From the NCBI RefSeq assembly GCF_947496775.1, contig NZ_CANMDU010000001.1:744001-808000 (forward strand): 64,000 nt of DNA, in the 5' to 3' direction. The notes beneath the pieces were generated by a model. It was not told the origin of the DNA. It worked only from the letters and a program-made list of their open reading frames with translations, and searched no databases. The translations under genes were made by a program, and so were the position numbers. The DNA comes from an uncultured Maribacter sp. (lineage in GTDB: Bacteria > Bacteroidota > Bacteroidia > Flavobacteriales > Flavobacteriaceae). Shown here piece after piece: positions 17,561 through 26,196 of this stretch (position 1 is its first letter; each line of letters opens with the position of its first letter).

Positions 17561-18988
17561 ATGATTAATTTGAAAAAAATAACAATTCTTATATTCACGC
17601 TTCTAATATCAATTAGTTGCAGTAAAAAAACGCACTGGAATATTACCGAATTTGGTGCCAAAGCAGATGGTAAAACGGTAAATACAGAGGCTATACAACA
17701 AGCAATTGACGCTTGTAGCAAAGCTGGTGGAGGAACAGTAACTATAGAAGGTGGAATTTATATTTCTGGAACTATTCTACTAAAAGATAATGTTAACCTT
17801 CATGTTGCAGAAAACTCGACATTAATGGCAAGTATTAACCCTAACGATTTTTACAGTATAGATCCATTCATAGATGCTACAGGACAATACAGAGGACAAT
17901 GTCTAGTTGGCGCGGCAGATGTGAAAAACATTTCTATCACTGGTAAAGGAATCATAGATGGGCAAGGCAAAATGTTTACTCCACAAAACGCAAAAAAGAC
18001 ATTAAAAAAATTAGGTCTTAAAGAAAAAAAAGAAGATTTCTCCGGCTTAATTGCCAAAGACAATAATTATGTAAATAAAAATATTCGGTATTCTAACAGA
18101 CCTTTTTTAGTACGCTTAGTAAGAGTAACGAATAGTAAACTAAAAGACATTACTCTAAGACAACCAGCCGCTTGGACACTTCACTTTTTTCAATGTAATA
18201 CTTTTGAAGTAGACGGCATAGAAATTTACAGCAAAGCAAATAGGAACAATGACGGAATTGATATAGATTCTAGTACTAATGGTATGATTAAAAACTCCTT
18301 AGTAAATTCAGACGATGACGCTATTTGCTTTAAGGCGACAAGCCCTTTAGCTACAAAAAATGTTACCGTACAAGATTGTAAATTAAGTAGTGGTTGGGGC
18401 GCCATTAAGTTTGGCACAGAATCTATGGGTAATTTTGAAGATATTACGGTAAAGAATTGCCATATTTTTGATACTCGAGGTGGTGGAATTAAAATTCTAA
18501 GTGCAGATGGAGCGAATGCTAAAAACATCCTTATTGATAATATAAATATGGTAGACGTTGAAATGCCAATATTTATTCGCCTATGCGAAAGAAGATTAAC
18601 CTACAGAGGTGCAGAGCAATTACAAACAGGCAGTATTACTAACGTAACCATCTCTAATATTAAAGCCGTTTCTAGAAAAAAAGAAGACTTACGCATGTTC
18701 CCTACAGTAGGTTTTTACTTTTCAGGCACACCTAACCATAAACTAGGTACTATAAATTTAGAAAACATAGATATTACCTTACCTGGAGGAGGAACAGAAG
18801 AAGATAGTAAAGTAGTAGTTCCAGAAAATGTAACACAATACCCAGAATTCACTATGTTAGGGATAACTCCTGCCTACGGTATGTATGCGCGTCATATCTC
18901 TAATTTAACAACTAAAAATATTTCTTTTAAAGTAACATCTAAGGACGCAAGAGAAGAAATTATTACAGATAATGTAAATGGTAAATAA
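17561..18988 (+). CDS. GH28-like parallel beta-helix lipoprotein
   Basis: A 475-residue lipoprotein (lipobox ISISC, Cys20) with the GH28 start motif (ITEFGAKADGKT) and a right-handed beta-helix. GH28 enzymes usually cleave galacturonan. Two aspartate motifs are present, NNDGIDID (Asp231, Asp234) and SDDDAICF (Asp251-253). The canonical GHG motif is replaced by GWGAIKFGTES (about 279-289), and RIK by GIK (310-311). These last two normally contribute a catalytic histidine and bind the galacturonate carboxylate. It is therefore unlikely to be a standard polygalacturonase, and action on a neutral or sulfated galactan residue fits the context better. A terminator-like hairpin separates it from its neighbour at 19168. 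Confidence 0.8.
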   Translation: MINLKKITILIFTLLISISCSKKTHWNITEFGAKADGKTVNTEAIQQAIDACSKAGGGTVTIEGGIYISGTILLKDNVNLHVAENSTLMASINPNDFYSIDPFIDATGQYRGQCLVGAADVKNISITGKGIIDGQGKMFTPQNAKKTLKKLGLKEKKEDFSGLIAKDNNYVNKNIRYSNRPFLVRLVRVTNSKLKDITLRQPAAWTLHFFQCNTFEVDGIEIYSKANRNNDGIDIDSSTNGMIKNSLVNSDDDAICFKATSPLATKNVTVQDCKLSSGWGAIKFGTESMGNFEDITVKNCHIFDTRGGGIKILSADGANAKNILIDNINMVDVEMPIFIRLCERRLTYRGAEQLQTGSITNVTISNIKAVSRKKEDLRMFPTVGFYFSGTPNHKLGTINLENIDITLPGGGTEEDSKVVVPENVTQYPEFTMLGITPAYGMYARHISNLTTKNISFKVTSKDAREEIITDNVNGK

Positions 18989-19121
18989 GATGAAGGACAA
19001 ATTATTAAAAAGAACTATATTCTATAACAAACCTCACGCAGCCATAAAGAAGTAACCTACTACCCCTATAAAACATATGTGTTAGGGATTTACCTATTTG
19101 TAAACAAATTAAAGAACGAAC

Positions 19122-19150
19122 CCTTGTATCTTTACAAGGCTCTCTTTTTT
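19122..19150 (+). terminator. Terminator-like hairpin between the two GH28-like genes
   Basis: A 7-bp stem CCTTGTA/TACAAGG with a short loop (19123-19139) is followed by GCTCTCTTTTTT. It lies in the 179-bp gap before the second GH28-like gene and only 18 bp before its start, so it could end the upstream transcript or act in the leader of the next gene. Confidence 0.5.
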
Positions 19151-19167
19151 AACACTATATATTAAAA

Positions 19168-20583
19168 ATGAAAACACATTTTAAAAAGCAAAACATATAT
19201 ACCATTATTCTTATATTATGTATCCACGTTACGGTCTTTGCAACAGATTTTAATGTTATAGATTATGGAGCTAAAGCAGATGGTGTAACTATAGATACCA
19301 AAGCAGTGCAAGATGCTATTGATGCTTGCACCAAAGATGGAGGTGGAAAAGTAATTATTCCATCTGGTAAAACTGTAGTTATTGGCACTATTTACCTTAA
19401 AGATTTTGTTACCCTGCATATAGAAAATGGTGGCACATTATTAGGCAGTCCTAACTATAGTGATTATACCACAGACACGCATAAAAACATGTACAAGAAT
19501 GAGCCGCACATGAACCGCTGTCTCATTTTTGCTAAAGACGCTAAAAACTTTGCCATTGAAGGATATGGCGTTATTAATGGAAACGGTCATCCAAAAAGCT
19601 TCAATAAAAAAAATGGAGGAAGACCAATGCTTTTGCGGTTTTTAAATTGCAACAACATTCAGATAAATAATATTACTCTTAAAAACCCTGCAGCATGGAC
19701 TTCTGCTTGGTTATATTGTAATGAAATAGTTGTAGATGGTATTAAAATTTTAAGTAGAGTTAATCATAATGGAGACGGTTTAGACTTTGATGGTTGTACT
19801 AATGTAAGAGTCTCTAACAGCTCTTTTGACACTAGTGATGATTCTATTTGCTTACAGGCTTCTATGCCAAATAAACCATGTAAAAATGTTGCGATTACTA
19901 ACTGCACATTTACAAGTAAATGGGCAGGAATGCGTATTGGTCTACTTTCTAGAGGAAATATAGAATCGGTAACCATAACCAATTGTACTTTTAATGATAT
20001 TCAAGATTCTGGACTAAAAATTCAGTTAAATGAGGGAGGAATTATGCAAAACATGGTGTTTTCTAATCTTGTTATGAAAAATGTACCAAGACCAGTCTTT
20101 ATGACTTTTACACAACAAAAGGCCTGTGTAGATGCTCCAGAAGAAATGTACCCAATGCAATCTATGAAGAACTTTATTTTCCAGAATATTATAGCCGACA
20201 ACACCGCATTAGATAAAAACTCGGCCTTCTTTATTACAGGAATGCCTAAACACTATATAGAAAATATTAGTTTTAAGGATATTCAGTTTTTAGTATCTGG
20301 AGGTGGTTCTAAAGAAGATGCCAAAAAAACGGAATTTAAGGAATACACTTTAGAAGTACTAAAAGGCTGGTGGCCAGAATTTAGTTTAGTGGGTACTTTA
20401 CCGGCATCTGGCTTTTTTGCAAGACATGTAGACGGTTTGTTTGTTGACAATTTTAATTTAATTATTACAAACAAAGACCTTAGAAACCCTATAGAACTAC
20501 ATGATGTTAAGAATGATTATTTAAAAAACATTTTTCTAAACAAAAAACCAATATCACAAACCCAAATTAATAAAAAACAATAA
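19168..20583 (+). CDS. GH28-like parallel beta-helix protein, exported
   Basis: A 471-residue GH28-like protein with a signal peptide (about 1-25, ending VFA) and the family start FNVIDYGAKADGVT. Aspartate motifs are NGDGLDFD (Asp203, Asp206) and TSDDSICL (Asp224, Asp225). As in the paralogue at 17561, the GHG and RIK motifs are missing: the equivalent stretches read KWAGMRIG (about 251-258) and DSGLKIQ (about 281-287). Both proteins likely share a non-galacturonan substrate. Its stop overlaps the sulfatase start by one base (TAATG), so hydrolase and sulfatase are probably translated together. Confidence 0.8.
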   Translation: MKTHFKKQNIYTIILILCIHVTVFATDFNVIDYGAKADGVTIDTKAVQDAIDACTKDGGGKVIIPSGKTVVIGTIYLKDFVTLHIENGGTLLGSPNYSDYTTDTHKNMYKNEPHMNRCLIFAKDAKNFAIEGYGVINGNGHPKSFNKKNGGRPMLLRFLNCNNIQINNITLKNPAAWTSAWLYCNEIVVDGIKILSRVNHNGDGLDFDGCTNVRVSNSSFDTSDDSICLQASMPNKPCKNVAITNCTFTSKWAGMRIGLLSRGNIESVTITNCTFNDIQDSGLKIQLNEGGIMQNMVFSNLVMKNVPRPVFMTFTQQKACVDAPEEMYPMQSMKNFIFQNIIADNTALDKNSAFFITGMPKHYIENISFKDIQFLVSGGGSKEDAKKTEFKEYTLEVLKGWWPEFSLVGTLPASGFFARHVDGLFVDNFNLIITNKDLRNPIELHDVKNDYLKNIFLNKKPISQTQINKKQ

Positions 20584-22124
20584 TGAAGGCGTTTACAAAA
20601 AGAATAATCCTCCTGGTATTAATAGCTTACAGTATTAGCTCCATTGCGCAAAAAAACAAACCAAATATTGTAGTTATTTATACAGATGATCATCGTTTTT
20701 CTGGAGTACATGCACTTGGAGGTATGGCGGTACGAACACCTAATATAGACTCTTTAATTGCAAATGGTGTGTCTTTTTCTAATGGGTATTTAATGGGTTC
20801 TTTTTCTGGAGCTACATGTGTGCCTAGCAGAGCTATGCTAATGACCGGAAGAAATGTTTTTGAATTACAAGGACAAGGAAATACCATTCCTTCGGAACAT
20901 AAAACCATGGGCGAAATTTTTAAAGAGAATGGATATCACTCCCAAATTGTTGGAAAATGGCATCAAGATAATGCCTCTTTACATCGTTCTTTTAATGATG
21001 GTGAAAAAATAATGGGACTAGGAGTCTATTTAACAGATCACTTTAGAATGCCATTATGGGATTGGGACAAAAAAGGTAAGTTTGCAAAGGAAGATGCCTA
21101 TCTCTTAACCTATAATGAAGAAGGAAAAACGGTTAAAAGACCTTTAAATAAAAATGATAAAAGAGGGCCAACGGGAACAGAAGAAGATGGCCCGCACACT
21201 TCTGAAATTTTTGCAGAAGACGCATCTAAATTCATCAAAAAATATAAAAAGAAAAGACCATTTTTTATGTACTTGGCTTTCCATGCACCGCATGATCCAA
21301 GACAAGCCCCACAGGAGTATAGAGATCTGTATCCACCAGAAAAAATAGAACTTCCTCCCTCCTATTTAGCGCAACATCCTTTTGATAATGGTCATATGGT
21401 TTTACGTGATGAGGAACTTGCGGCATGGCCAAGAACACCAAAAATTGCACAACAACAACTTGCGGATTACTATGCAATTATCACACATCTAGACGCGCAA
21501 ATAGGAAAAGTAATTGCCGCTCTAAAAGAAAGTGGTGCTTATGAAAATACCTTAATTGTTTTTGCCGGCGATAGTGGTTTAGCAGTAGGTAATCATGGGT
21601 TAATGGGTAAACAAAATATATATGACGAAGATGGGATACACATTCCTCTAATTTTTTCAGGAAATTTAATAACAGATAAAGGTTCTAAAAGAGATGCTCT
21701 AGTATATAATTTTGACATTTTACCTACTTTATGTGAGTTTACCAATACTCTAAAACCAGCATCGATTACCGGAAAAAGTTTATTACCAGTAATTAACAAA
21801 GAAACCAAATCTGTTAGGGACTATACCTTCCATGCTTATAAACAATTCCAAAGAGCATATAGAAAAGGAAACTATAAACTTATTGAGTATGTAAGAGCTA
21901 AAGATTTTCATAAAAAAAACGGAGAATCTATAAGAGGTTCTAGGGTAACACAACTCTTTAATATTACAAAAGATCCTTGGGAAGTATATGACCTTTCTTT
22001 CTTTCCTGAATATGCAGAAACGGTTAAAGTTATGCGCAAAGAAATGAAAGAAAAAGCACAAGAGCTAGGGGACAAAAAAGCAAATATAGAAGGTGAAAAA
22101 TATGGCTTTTGGGAATTTTATTAA
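20583..22124 (+). CDS. Type I (S1) sulfatase
   Basis: A 513-residue exported sulfatase with a signal peptide (about 1-22, ending SIAQ). The signature C-x-P-S-R is present as CVPSRAMLMTGR, with Cys79 to be converted to formylglycine by a maturase not found in this window. Calcium-site residues include Asp35 and Asp36 (IYTDDH) and the FAGDSGLAVGNHGLMGK segment (about 323-340). S1 sulfatases remove sulfate esters from algal polysaccharides such as porphyran (L-galactose-6-sulfate) and carrageenan. Here it would probably desulfate the substrate of the GH28-like or GH29 enzymes. The subfamily cannot be set by eye. Confidence 0.9.
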   Translation: MKAFTKRIILLVLIAYSISSIAQKNKPNIVVIYTDDHRFSGVHALGGMAVRTPNIDSLIANGVSFSNGYLMGSFSGATCVPSRAMLMTGRNVFELQGQGNTIPSEHKTMGEIFKENGYHSQIVGKWHQDNASLHRSFNDGEKIMGLGVYLTDHFRMPLWDWDKKGKFAKEDAYLLTYNEEGKTVKRPLNKNDKRGPTGTEEDGPHTSEIFAEDASKFIKKYKKKRPFFMYLAFHAPHDPRQAPQEYRDLYPPEKIELPPSYLAQHPFDNGHMVLRDEELAAWPRTPKIAQQQLADYYAIITHLDAQIGKVIAALKESGAYENTLIVFAGDSGLAVGNHGLMGKQNIYDEDGIHIPLIFSGNLITDKGSKRDALVYNFDILPTLCEFTNTLKPASITGKSLLPVINKETKSVRDYTFHAYKQFQRAYRKGNYKLIEYVRAKDFHKKNGESIRGSRVTQLFNITKDPWEVYDLSFFPEYAETVKVMRKEMKEKAQELGDKKANIEGEKYGFWEFY

Positions 22125-22192
22125 TCCTTATTAGCACCAATTATACTTTTAAAATAAAAATAATAATAAAAGACATATCTTGAAGAAAATTT

Positions 22193-22612
22193 ATGAAGAC
22201 CACTGAAACAGTAGGAGCCGGGATAACAATTCTTCCTAATCTATTAAATGCTTCGCCAAATAGCACTATTAATGTAGCAGTTATTGGTGTTGGCAGGAGA
22301 GGAACAAATAATTGAACACAAATTCAAGGTTTATACCCAATTTCTAAAGAGGATAAAACAAAGCTAAGGAAACCACATAAACATGTAAATATTGCTACTA
22401 TTAGAGGTAAAGGACCAAAACCAAGTTCTAATTTTGCTTATGGAGCAGACCTAACAGAAATGTCACTCCTTGGTGTTTTCTCCCAAAAATTTAATACAAA
22501 AATAGAATACGACGCGGCTATCATGAGAATTACTAACCAACCTGGATTACAACCCTATGTAAAAGAAGATGTACGTGAAGGTTGGGCATACGGAGAAGAT
22601 TTAAGGAGATAA
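22193..22612 (+). pseudogene. Remnant of a Gfo/Idh/MocA-family oxidoreductase
   Basis: Two pieces in one frame, separated by a TGA at 22313-22315. The first has an export-type start and the NAD-binding glycine motif (INVAVIGVGRRGTNN). The second carries a C-terminal piece typical of the family (TEMSLLGVFSQKFNTKIEYD, then VREGWAYGEDL). A normal member is 350-450 residues and this one has 139, so most of the central and catalytic region is deleted. The gene would have belonged to the sulfatase operon, 68 bp downstream. Confidence 0.75.
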
Positions 22613-23062
22613 AAACTACCTCACGACAAATCCAAAACATGATAATTGACACCACTTTTTATTACAAGTCCAACCTAAACATATTTAAATATCAATTACC
22701 AAATAAAGGTATTCTTTACAAAGCAAAAATCGTAAGCTCCCTGCAATAACCTCATATATTAAAAATAGTTATAACTGTACTTAACTATCTCTAAATCCTC
22801 TTCTTACTATCAAAAAAGAATAATTCCAAATTAAATTCTTCAAAATATAAATTTCATAAAAAACCCATATGTAACTAGAAAAACACACGTTACCAAATTA
22901 TTTAATACTACTCCAAACTCCCCATTTACGGGCATTCTACATGAATTAACCTCTCCAAAAAGCGTGTTTAGTTAAAAAACATTCGTTTTAATAAAAATTC
23001 AACGCAAACCATTTGTTATCCGTTTTTAAATATTTGTTTCCCTATATACGTATGTCTGAAAA
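22613..23062. other. Long intergenic region before the first SusC gene
   Basis: About 450 AT-rich bases. No ORF, RNA gene or strong hairpin is seen. It probably carries regulator sites and a leader promoter for the SusC/SusD genes. Confidence 0.4.
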
Positions 23063-23078
23063 TATATTTGTCATACAA
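23063..23078 (+). promoter_or_regulatory. SusC promoter -7 box with overlapping TTGT-CAT-ACAA palindrome
   Basis: TATATTTG (23063-23070) matches the Bacteroidota -7 consensus. It overlaps the inverted repeat TTGTCATACAA (23068-23078), which fits the TnGTnnnACnA pattern of FadR-type GntR operators. A GntR gene of that class lies at 31203, and its own upstream region has the same 8-mer TCATACAA on the opposite strand at 31164-31171. A repressor bound here would cover the transcription start. Confidence 0.45.
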
Positions 23079-23114
23079 CGTACAAATTGTTGTTAAACTA
23101 ACTTAAAAACTCTA

Positions 23115-26100
23115 ATGCTTATGAAATTATCAAATTTTATGAAACAAAAATGTCGATCGCGCAATTTACTCCTTGCGCTATTTTGGGCGGCCAGCACATC
23201 CTTAGGCTTTTCTCAAGACTTCACTATTAGCGGTACAGTTAATGACAATACAGGACAACCATTACCTGGTGCCAATGTTGTCGTTAAAGGAACCACAAAT
23301 GGAACACAAACAGATTTTGATGGTAATTTTACCCTTAACGCTCCTAGTAACGGAACAATATCAGTAAGTTACATAGGTTTTGTAACCCAAGAAGTTGCAA
23401 TTAACAACCAATCTAGTGTTACAGTAACTCTCGCAGAAGATGCCAGCCAATTAGATGAGGTTGTTGTTATTGGTTATGGTTCTCAAAAGAAATCAGATTT
23501 AACTGGTGCAGTGGCTACTGTAGGTTCTAAGGATATTGAAAAATATACTTATAATGATGCTTCACAAGCATTACAGGGTAGAATGGCCGGTGTAAATGTA
23601 CAAGCACAAGGCGGTGCTCCAGGAGCTGGTTCTGTAATTACTATTAGGGGTACTGGAACATTTAGTAACAATGGCCCGTTATATGTAATTGATGGGATGA
23701 TTACTGGTAGCATGAATACTGTTAACCCTGGTGATATTGCTAGTGTTTCTGTATTAAAAGATGCTTCGGCAACTGCAATATATGGTTCTAGAGCAGCTAA
23801 TGGTGTAGTAATAATAACTACCAAAAAAGGAAAAAAAGGAAAAGTTAGTATTGATTTAGATACTAGTTACGGATACCAAAAAGCTATTAACCAAATAGAT
23901 TGGGCAGATGCTACACAATACGCTGCAATAGTTAATAGAGCAAATGATGCAGATGGTGTTCCAAGATACCCAGCAAATGATACAGAATTTGATCCAAACT
24001 ATAGCAGTAATTTATACGATGATTCATTTAGAACTGCATCTATAAGTAATACAAACCTTAGAGTTTCTGGAGGTGGTAAAAATAGTGTTTATAGTCTTTC
24101 TTTAAATCAATTTGACCAAGATGGTGTTATTAAGTATTCAGATTTTAAAAGAACTACCGTAAGAGCTAATTTTGGATTAGATAAAGGAAAATTTAATTTA
24201 CAAAGTACAATTGGGTTAACAAGAACAGTAGATAACCCAAACCCATACTTTAATAAAGAAAGAAATTTATTACCAACTATTAGACTAAGAAATGATGCCG
24301 GAGAATGGAGTTCAGACGATAGAGCAGATAGAGGTATTACAACTGCCTATGGTGCTTTTTACGGCCCTGGCACAATCGCAAATGAATTAGCTATAGCTGC
24401 TTTAGAGGATAGAACTAATACGTTAAATACTGTTATTAGTAATGTATCTGGTTCTTATGAATTATTTGATGGATTAACATATAAGTTAAACTTAGGCATG
24501 GAATCTTCTGCTAGAAATAACTATACTTTTAGTCCGGATGAACAAGTAATTTACAATGGCTCTAATAAAGCAACATCAGAATTAAGAGAAACAAATACAA
24601 ACCGTTTAAATACTTTAGTAGAACACACTCTTAACTACAAGAAATCCTTTAATAAACATAATGTAGACGTATTAGCTGGTTTTACAGATCAAAAAAATAA
24701 TTCTAGATCTTTAGGTATAGTTGCCCTTAATGCAATTAATAATATTAGTGTAGCTGGTGCATTTAGTTCTGAAAATTTACAAAGTGCCCCTTCACAAGAT
24801 ATTACTTCTACTATCCAATCTTATTTTGGTAGATTAAATTATACATTTGATGATAGGTATTTATTAACGGCAAGTTTACGTCGTGATGGTTCTTCTTTGT
24901 TTAAAGAAGATTTAAGATGGGGTACTTTCCCTTCAATGGCAATAGGTTGGAATGTTAGTAACGAACCATTTTTAGAAGATTTTGATGCTGTATCTAATAT
25001 TAAACTAAGAGCAGGTTATGGAGAAATAGGATCTAATAATGTAGATCCTTATGCTATAGACCCTTCTATAAACCTTTTTAGTACATATATTTTAGGAGAC
25101 ACACAAACCAGACAATCTGGTTATGCTGTAACAAGAGGTGTAAATAGGAATATTTTTTGGGAAACTACTAAAACTACTAATGTTGGTTTAGAATTTACTA
25201 CTCTAAATAATAAGTTAAATGTAACTATGGATTATTTTATAAAAAAATCCGAAGACATTTTAGTAAACATTCAATTACCACTTTATTCTGGATTTAAGAA
25301 TACAATCCCTTTTAATAGAGGTAATATAGAAAATAAAGGTTTTGAATTCTTAGCCACCTATGCGGATCAAATAGGAGATTTAAACTTTAACGTAACAGCT
25401 AATTTTTCTACCTTAGATAATGTAGTAACTTCTTTAGGAGGACAAGCTCCTATAGTTGGTGGTGGTTTTACTTCTAATGGTTTACGAGGTACAAGAACTG
25501 ATATTGGACAACCCATTGGTTCTTTTTATGGTTACGTAACAGACGGAATTTACCAAACAGATGCAGAAGCTACCGCTGCTAATGATCAAGAAGGTAACCC
25601 TAGAGCTGGTGACCTTAAGTTTAAAGATTTTAATGGAGATGGTGTAGACCCAGAAGATAGAAGATACCTTGGCTCATCTATTCCTAATTTTGAGTACGGA
25701 TTTAACCTAACGGCAGATTATAGAGGTTTAGATTTAAGTTTATTTTTTAATGGTGTAGCGGGTAATAAAATTCTTAACTCTACAAAATATAGAGGGTATT
25801 TTGATTTTAATGGCAACTATTTAGCAGATGCTGCAAATGCATGGACACCAACTAATACGAACACTAATGTTCCTAGAAACACACAAGTTGACCCTGGGTT
25901 TAACCGTAGAATGTCTGACTTTTATTTAGAAAGTGGAGCATATTTTCGTTTAAGAAATGCACAAATAGGGTATACACTTCCTGATGATGTATTAGAAAAA
26001 ATAAGAATCCCTAAAGTAAGATTATACGTTTCAGCAACAAACTTATTTACTATTAGCGATTATTCTGGTTACTATCCAGAAGTTGGTAGAAACAGTAGAG

Positions 26101-26189
26101 GTGGTACAAGCCAATTTAACAATGGAGTTGATGAAGGAAACTATCCTACTCCAATAACCTATCAATTAGGTTTACAAGTTTCTTTTTAA
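23115..26189 (+). CDS. susC: SusC-like TonB-dependent outer-membrane transporter
   Basis: A 1024-residue SusC/RagA-type receptor that imports glycan fragments through the outer membrane using TonB energy. It has a signal peptide (about 1-34, ending GFSQ), a carboxypeptidase-D-like domain (about 35-115), the conserved DEVVVIGYGSQKK region, a plug (GTGTFSNNGPLYVIDGM, KDASATAIYGSRAANGV) and a 22-strand barrel ending in a C-terminal aromatic (VSF). ATG 23115 and ATG 23121 are both possible starts. It pairs with the SusD at 26197 (7 bp gap). The ligand cannot be read from sequence, but the surrounding enzymes point to galactan oligosaccharides. Confidence 0.97.
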   Translation: MLMKLSNFMKQKCRSRNLLLALFWAASTSLGFSQDFTISGTVNDNTGQPLPGANVVVKGTTNGTQTDFDGNFTLNAPSNGTISVSYIGFVTQEVAINNQSSVTVTLAEDASQLDEVVVIGYGSQKKSDLTGAVATVGSKDIEKYTYNDASQALQGRMAGVNVQAQGGAPGAGSVITIRGTGTFSNNGPLYVIDGMITGSMNTVNPGDIASVSVLKDASATAIYGSRAANGVVIITTKKGKKGKVSIDLDTSYGYQKAINQIDWADATQYAAIVNRANDADGVPRYPANDTEFDPNYSSNLYDDSFRTASISNTNLRVSGGGKNSVYSLSLNQFDQDGVIKYSDFKRTTVRANFGLDKGKFNLQSTIGLTRTVDNPNPYFNKERNLLPTIRLRNDAGEWSSDDRADRGITTAYGAFYGPGTIANELAIAALEDRTNTLNTVISNVSGSYELFDGLTYKLNLGMESSARNNYTFSPDEQVIYNGSNKATSELRETNTNRLNTLVEHTLNYKKSFNKHNVDVLAGFTDQKNNSRSLGIVALNAINNISVAGAFSSENLQSAPSQDITSTIQSYFGRLNYTFDDRYLLTASLRRDGSSLFKEDLRWGTFPSMAIGWNVSNEPFLEDFDAVSNIKLRAGYGEIGSNNVDPYAIDPSINLFSTYILGDTQTRQSGYAVTRGVNRNIFWETTKTTNVGLEFTTLNNKLNVTMDYFIKKSEDILVNIQLPLYSGFKNTIPFNRGNIENKGFEFLATYADQIGDLNFNVTANFSTLDNVVTSLGGQAPIVGGGFTSNGLRGTRTDIGQPIGSFYGYVTDGIYQTDAEATAANDQEGNPRAGDLKFKDFNGDGVDPEDRRYLGSSIPNFEYGFNLTADYRGLDLSLFFNGVAGNKILNSTKYRGYFDFNGNYLADAANAWTPTNTNTNVPRNTQVDPGFNRRMSDFYLESGAYFRLRNAQIGYTLPDDVLEKIRIPKVRLYVSATNLFTISDYSGYYPEVGRNSRGGTSQFNNGVDEGNYPTPITYQLGLQVSF

Positions 26190-26196
26190 TAAAAAA

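Noticed and set aside
17561-20583. Pectin degradation by the GH28-like pair
   Set aside because: The galacturonate-binding motifs GHG and RIK are missing and no pectate lyase or uronate isomerase genes are nearby.
23033-23070. TTTG at 23033-23036 as the -33 element for the SusC -7 box
   Set aside because: The spacing is 26 nt, too far from the usual 19-20 nt.
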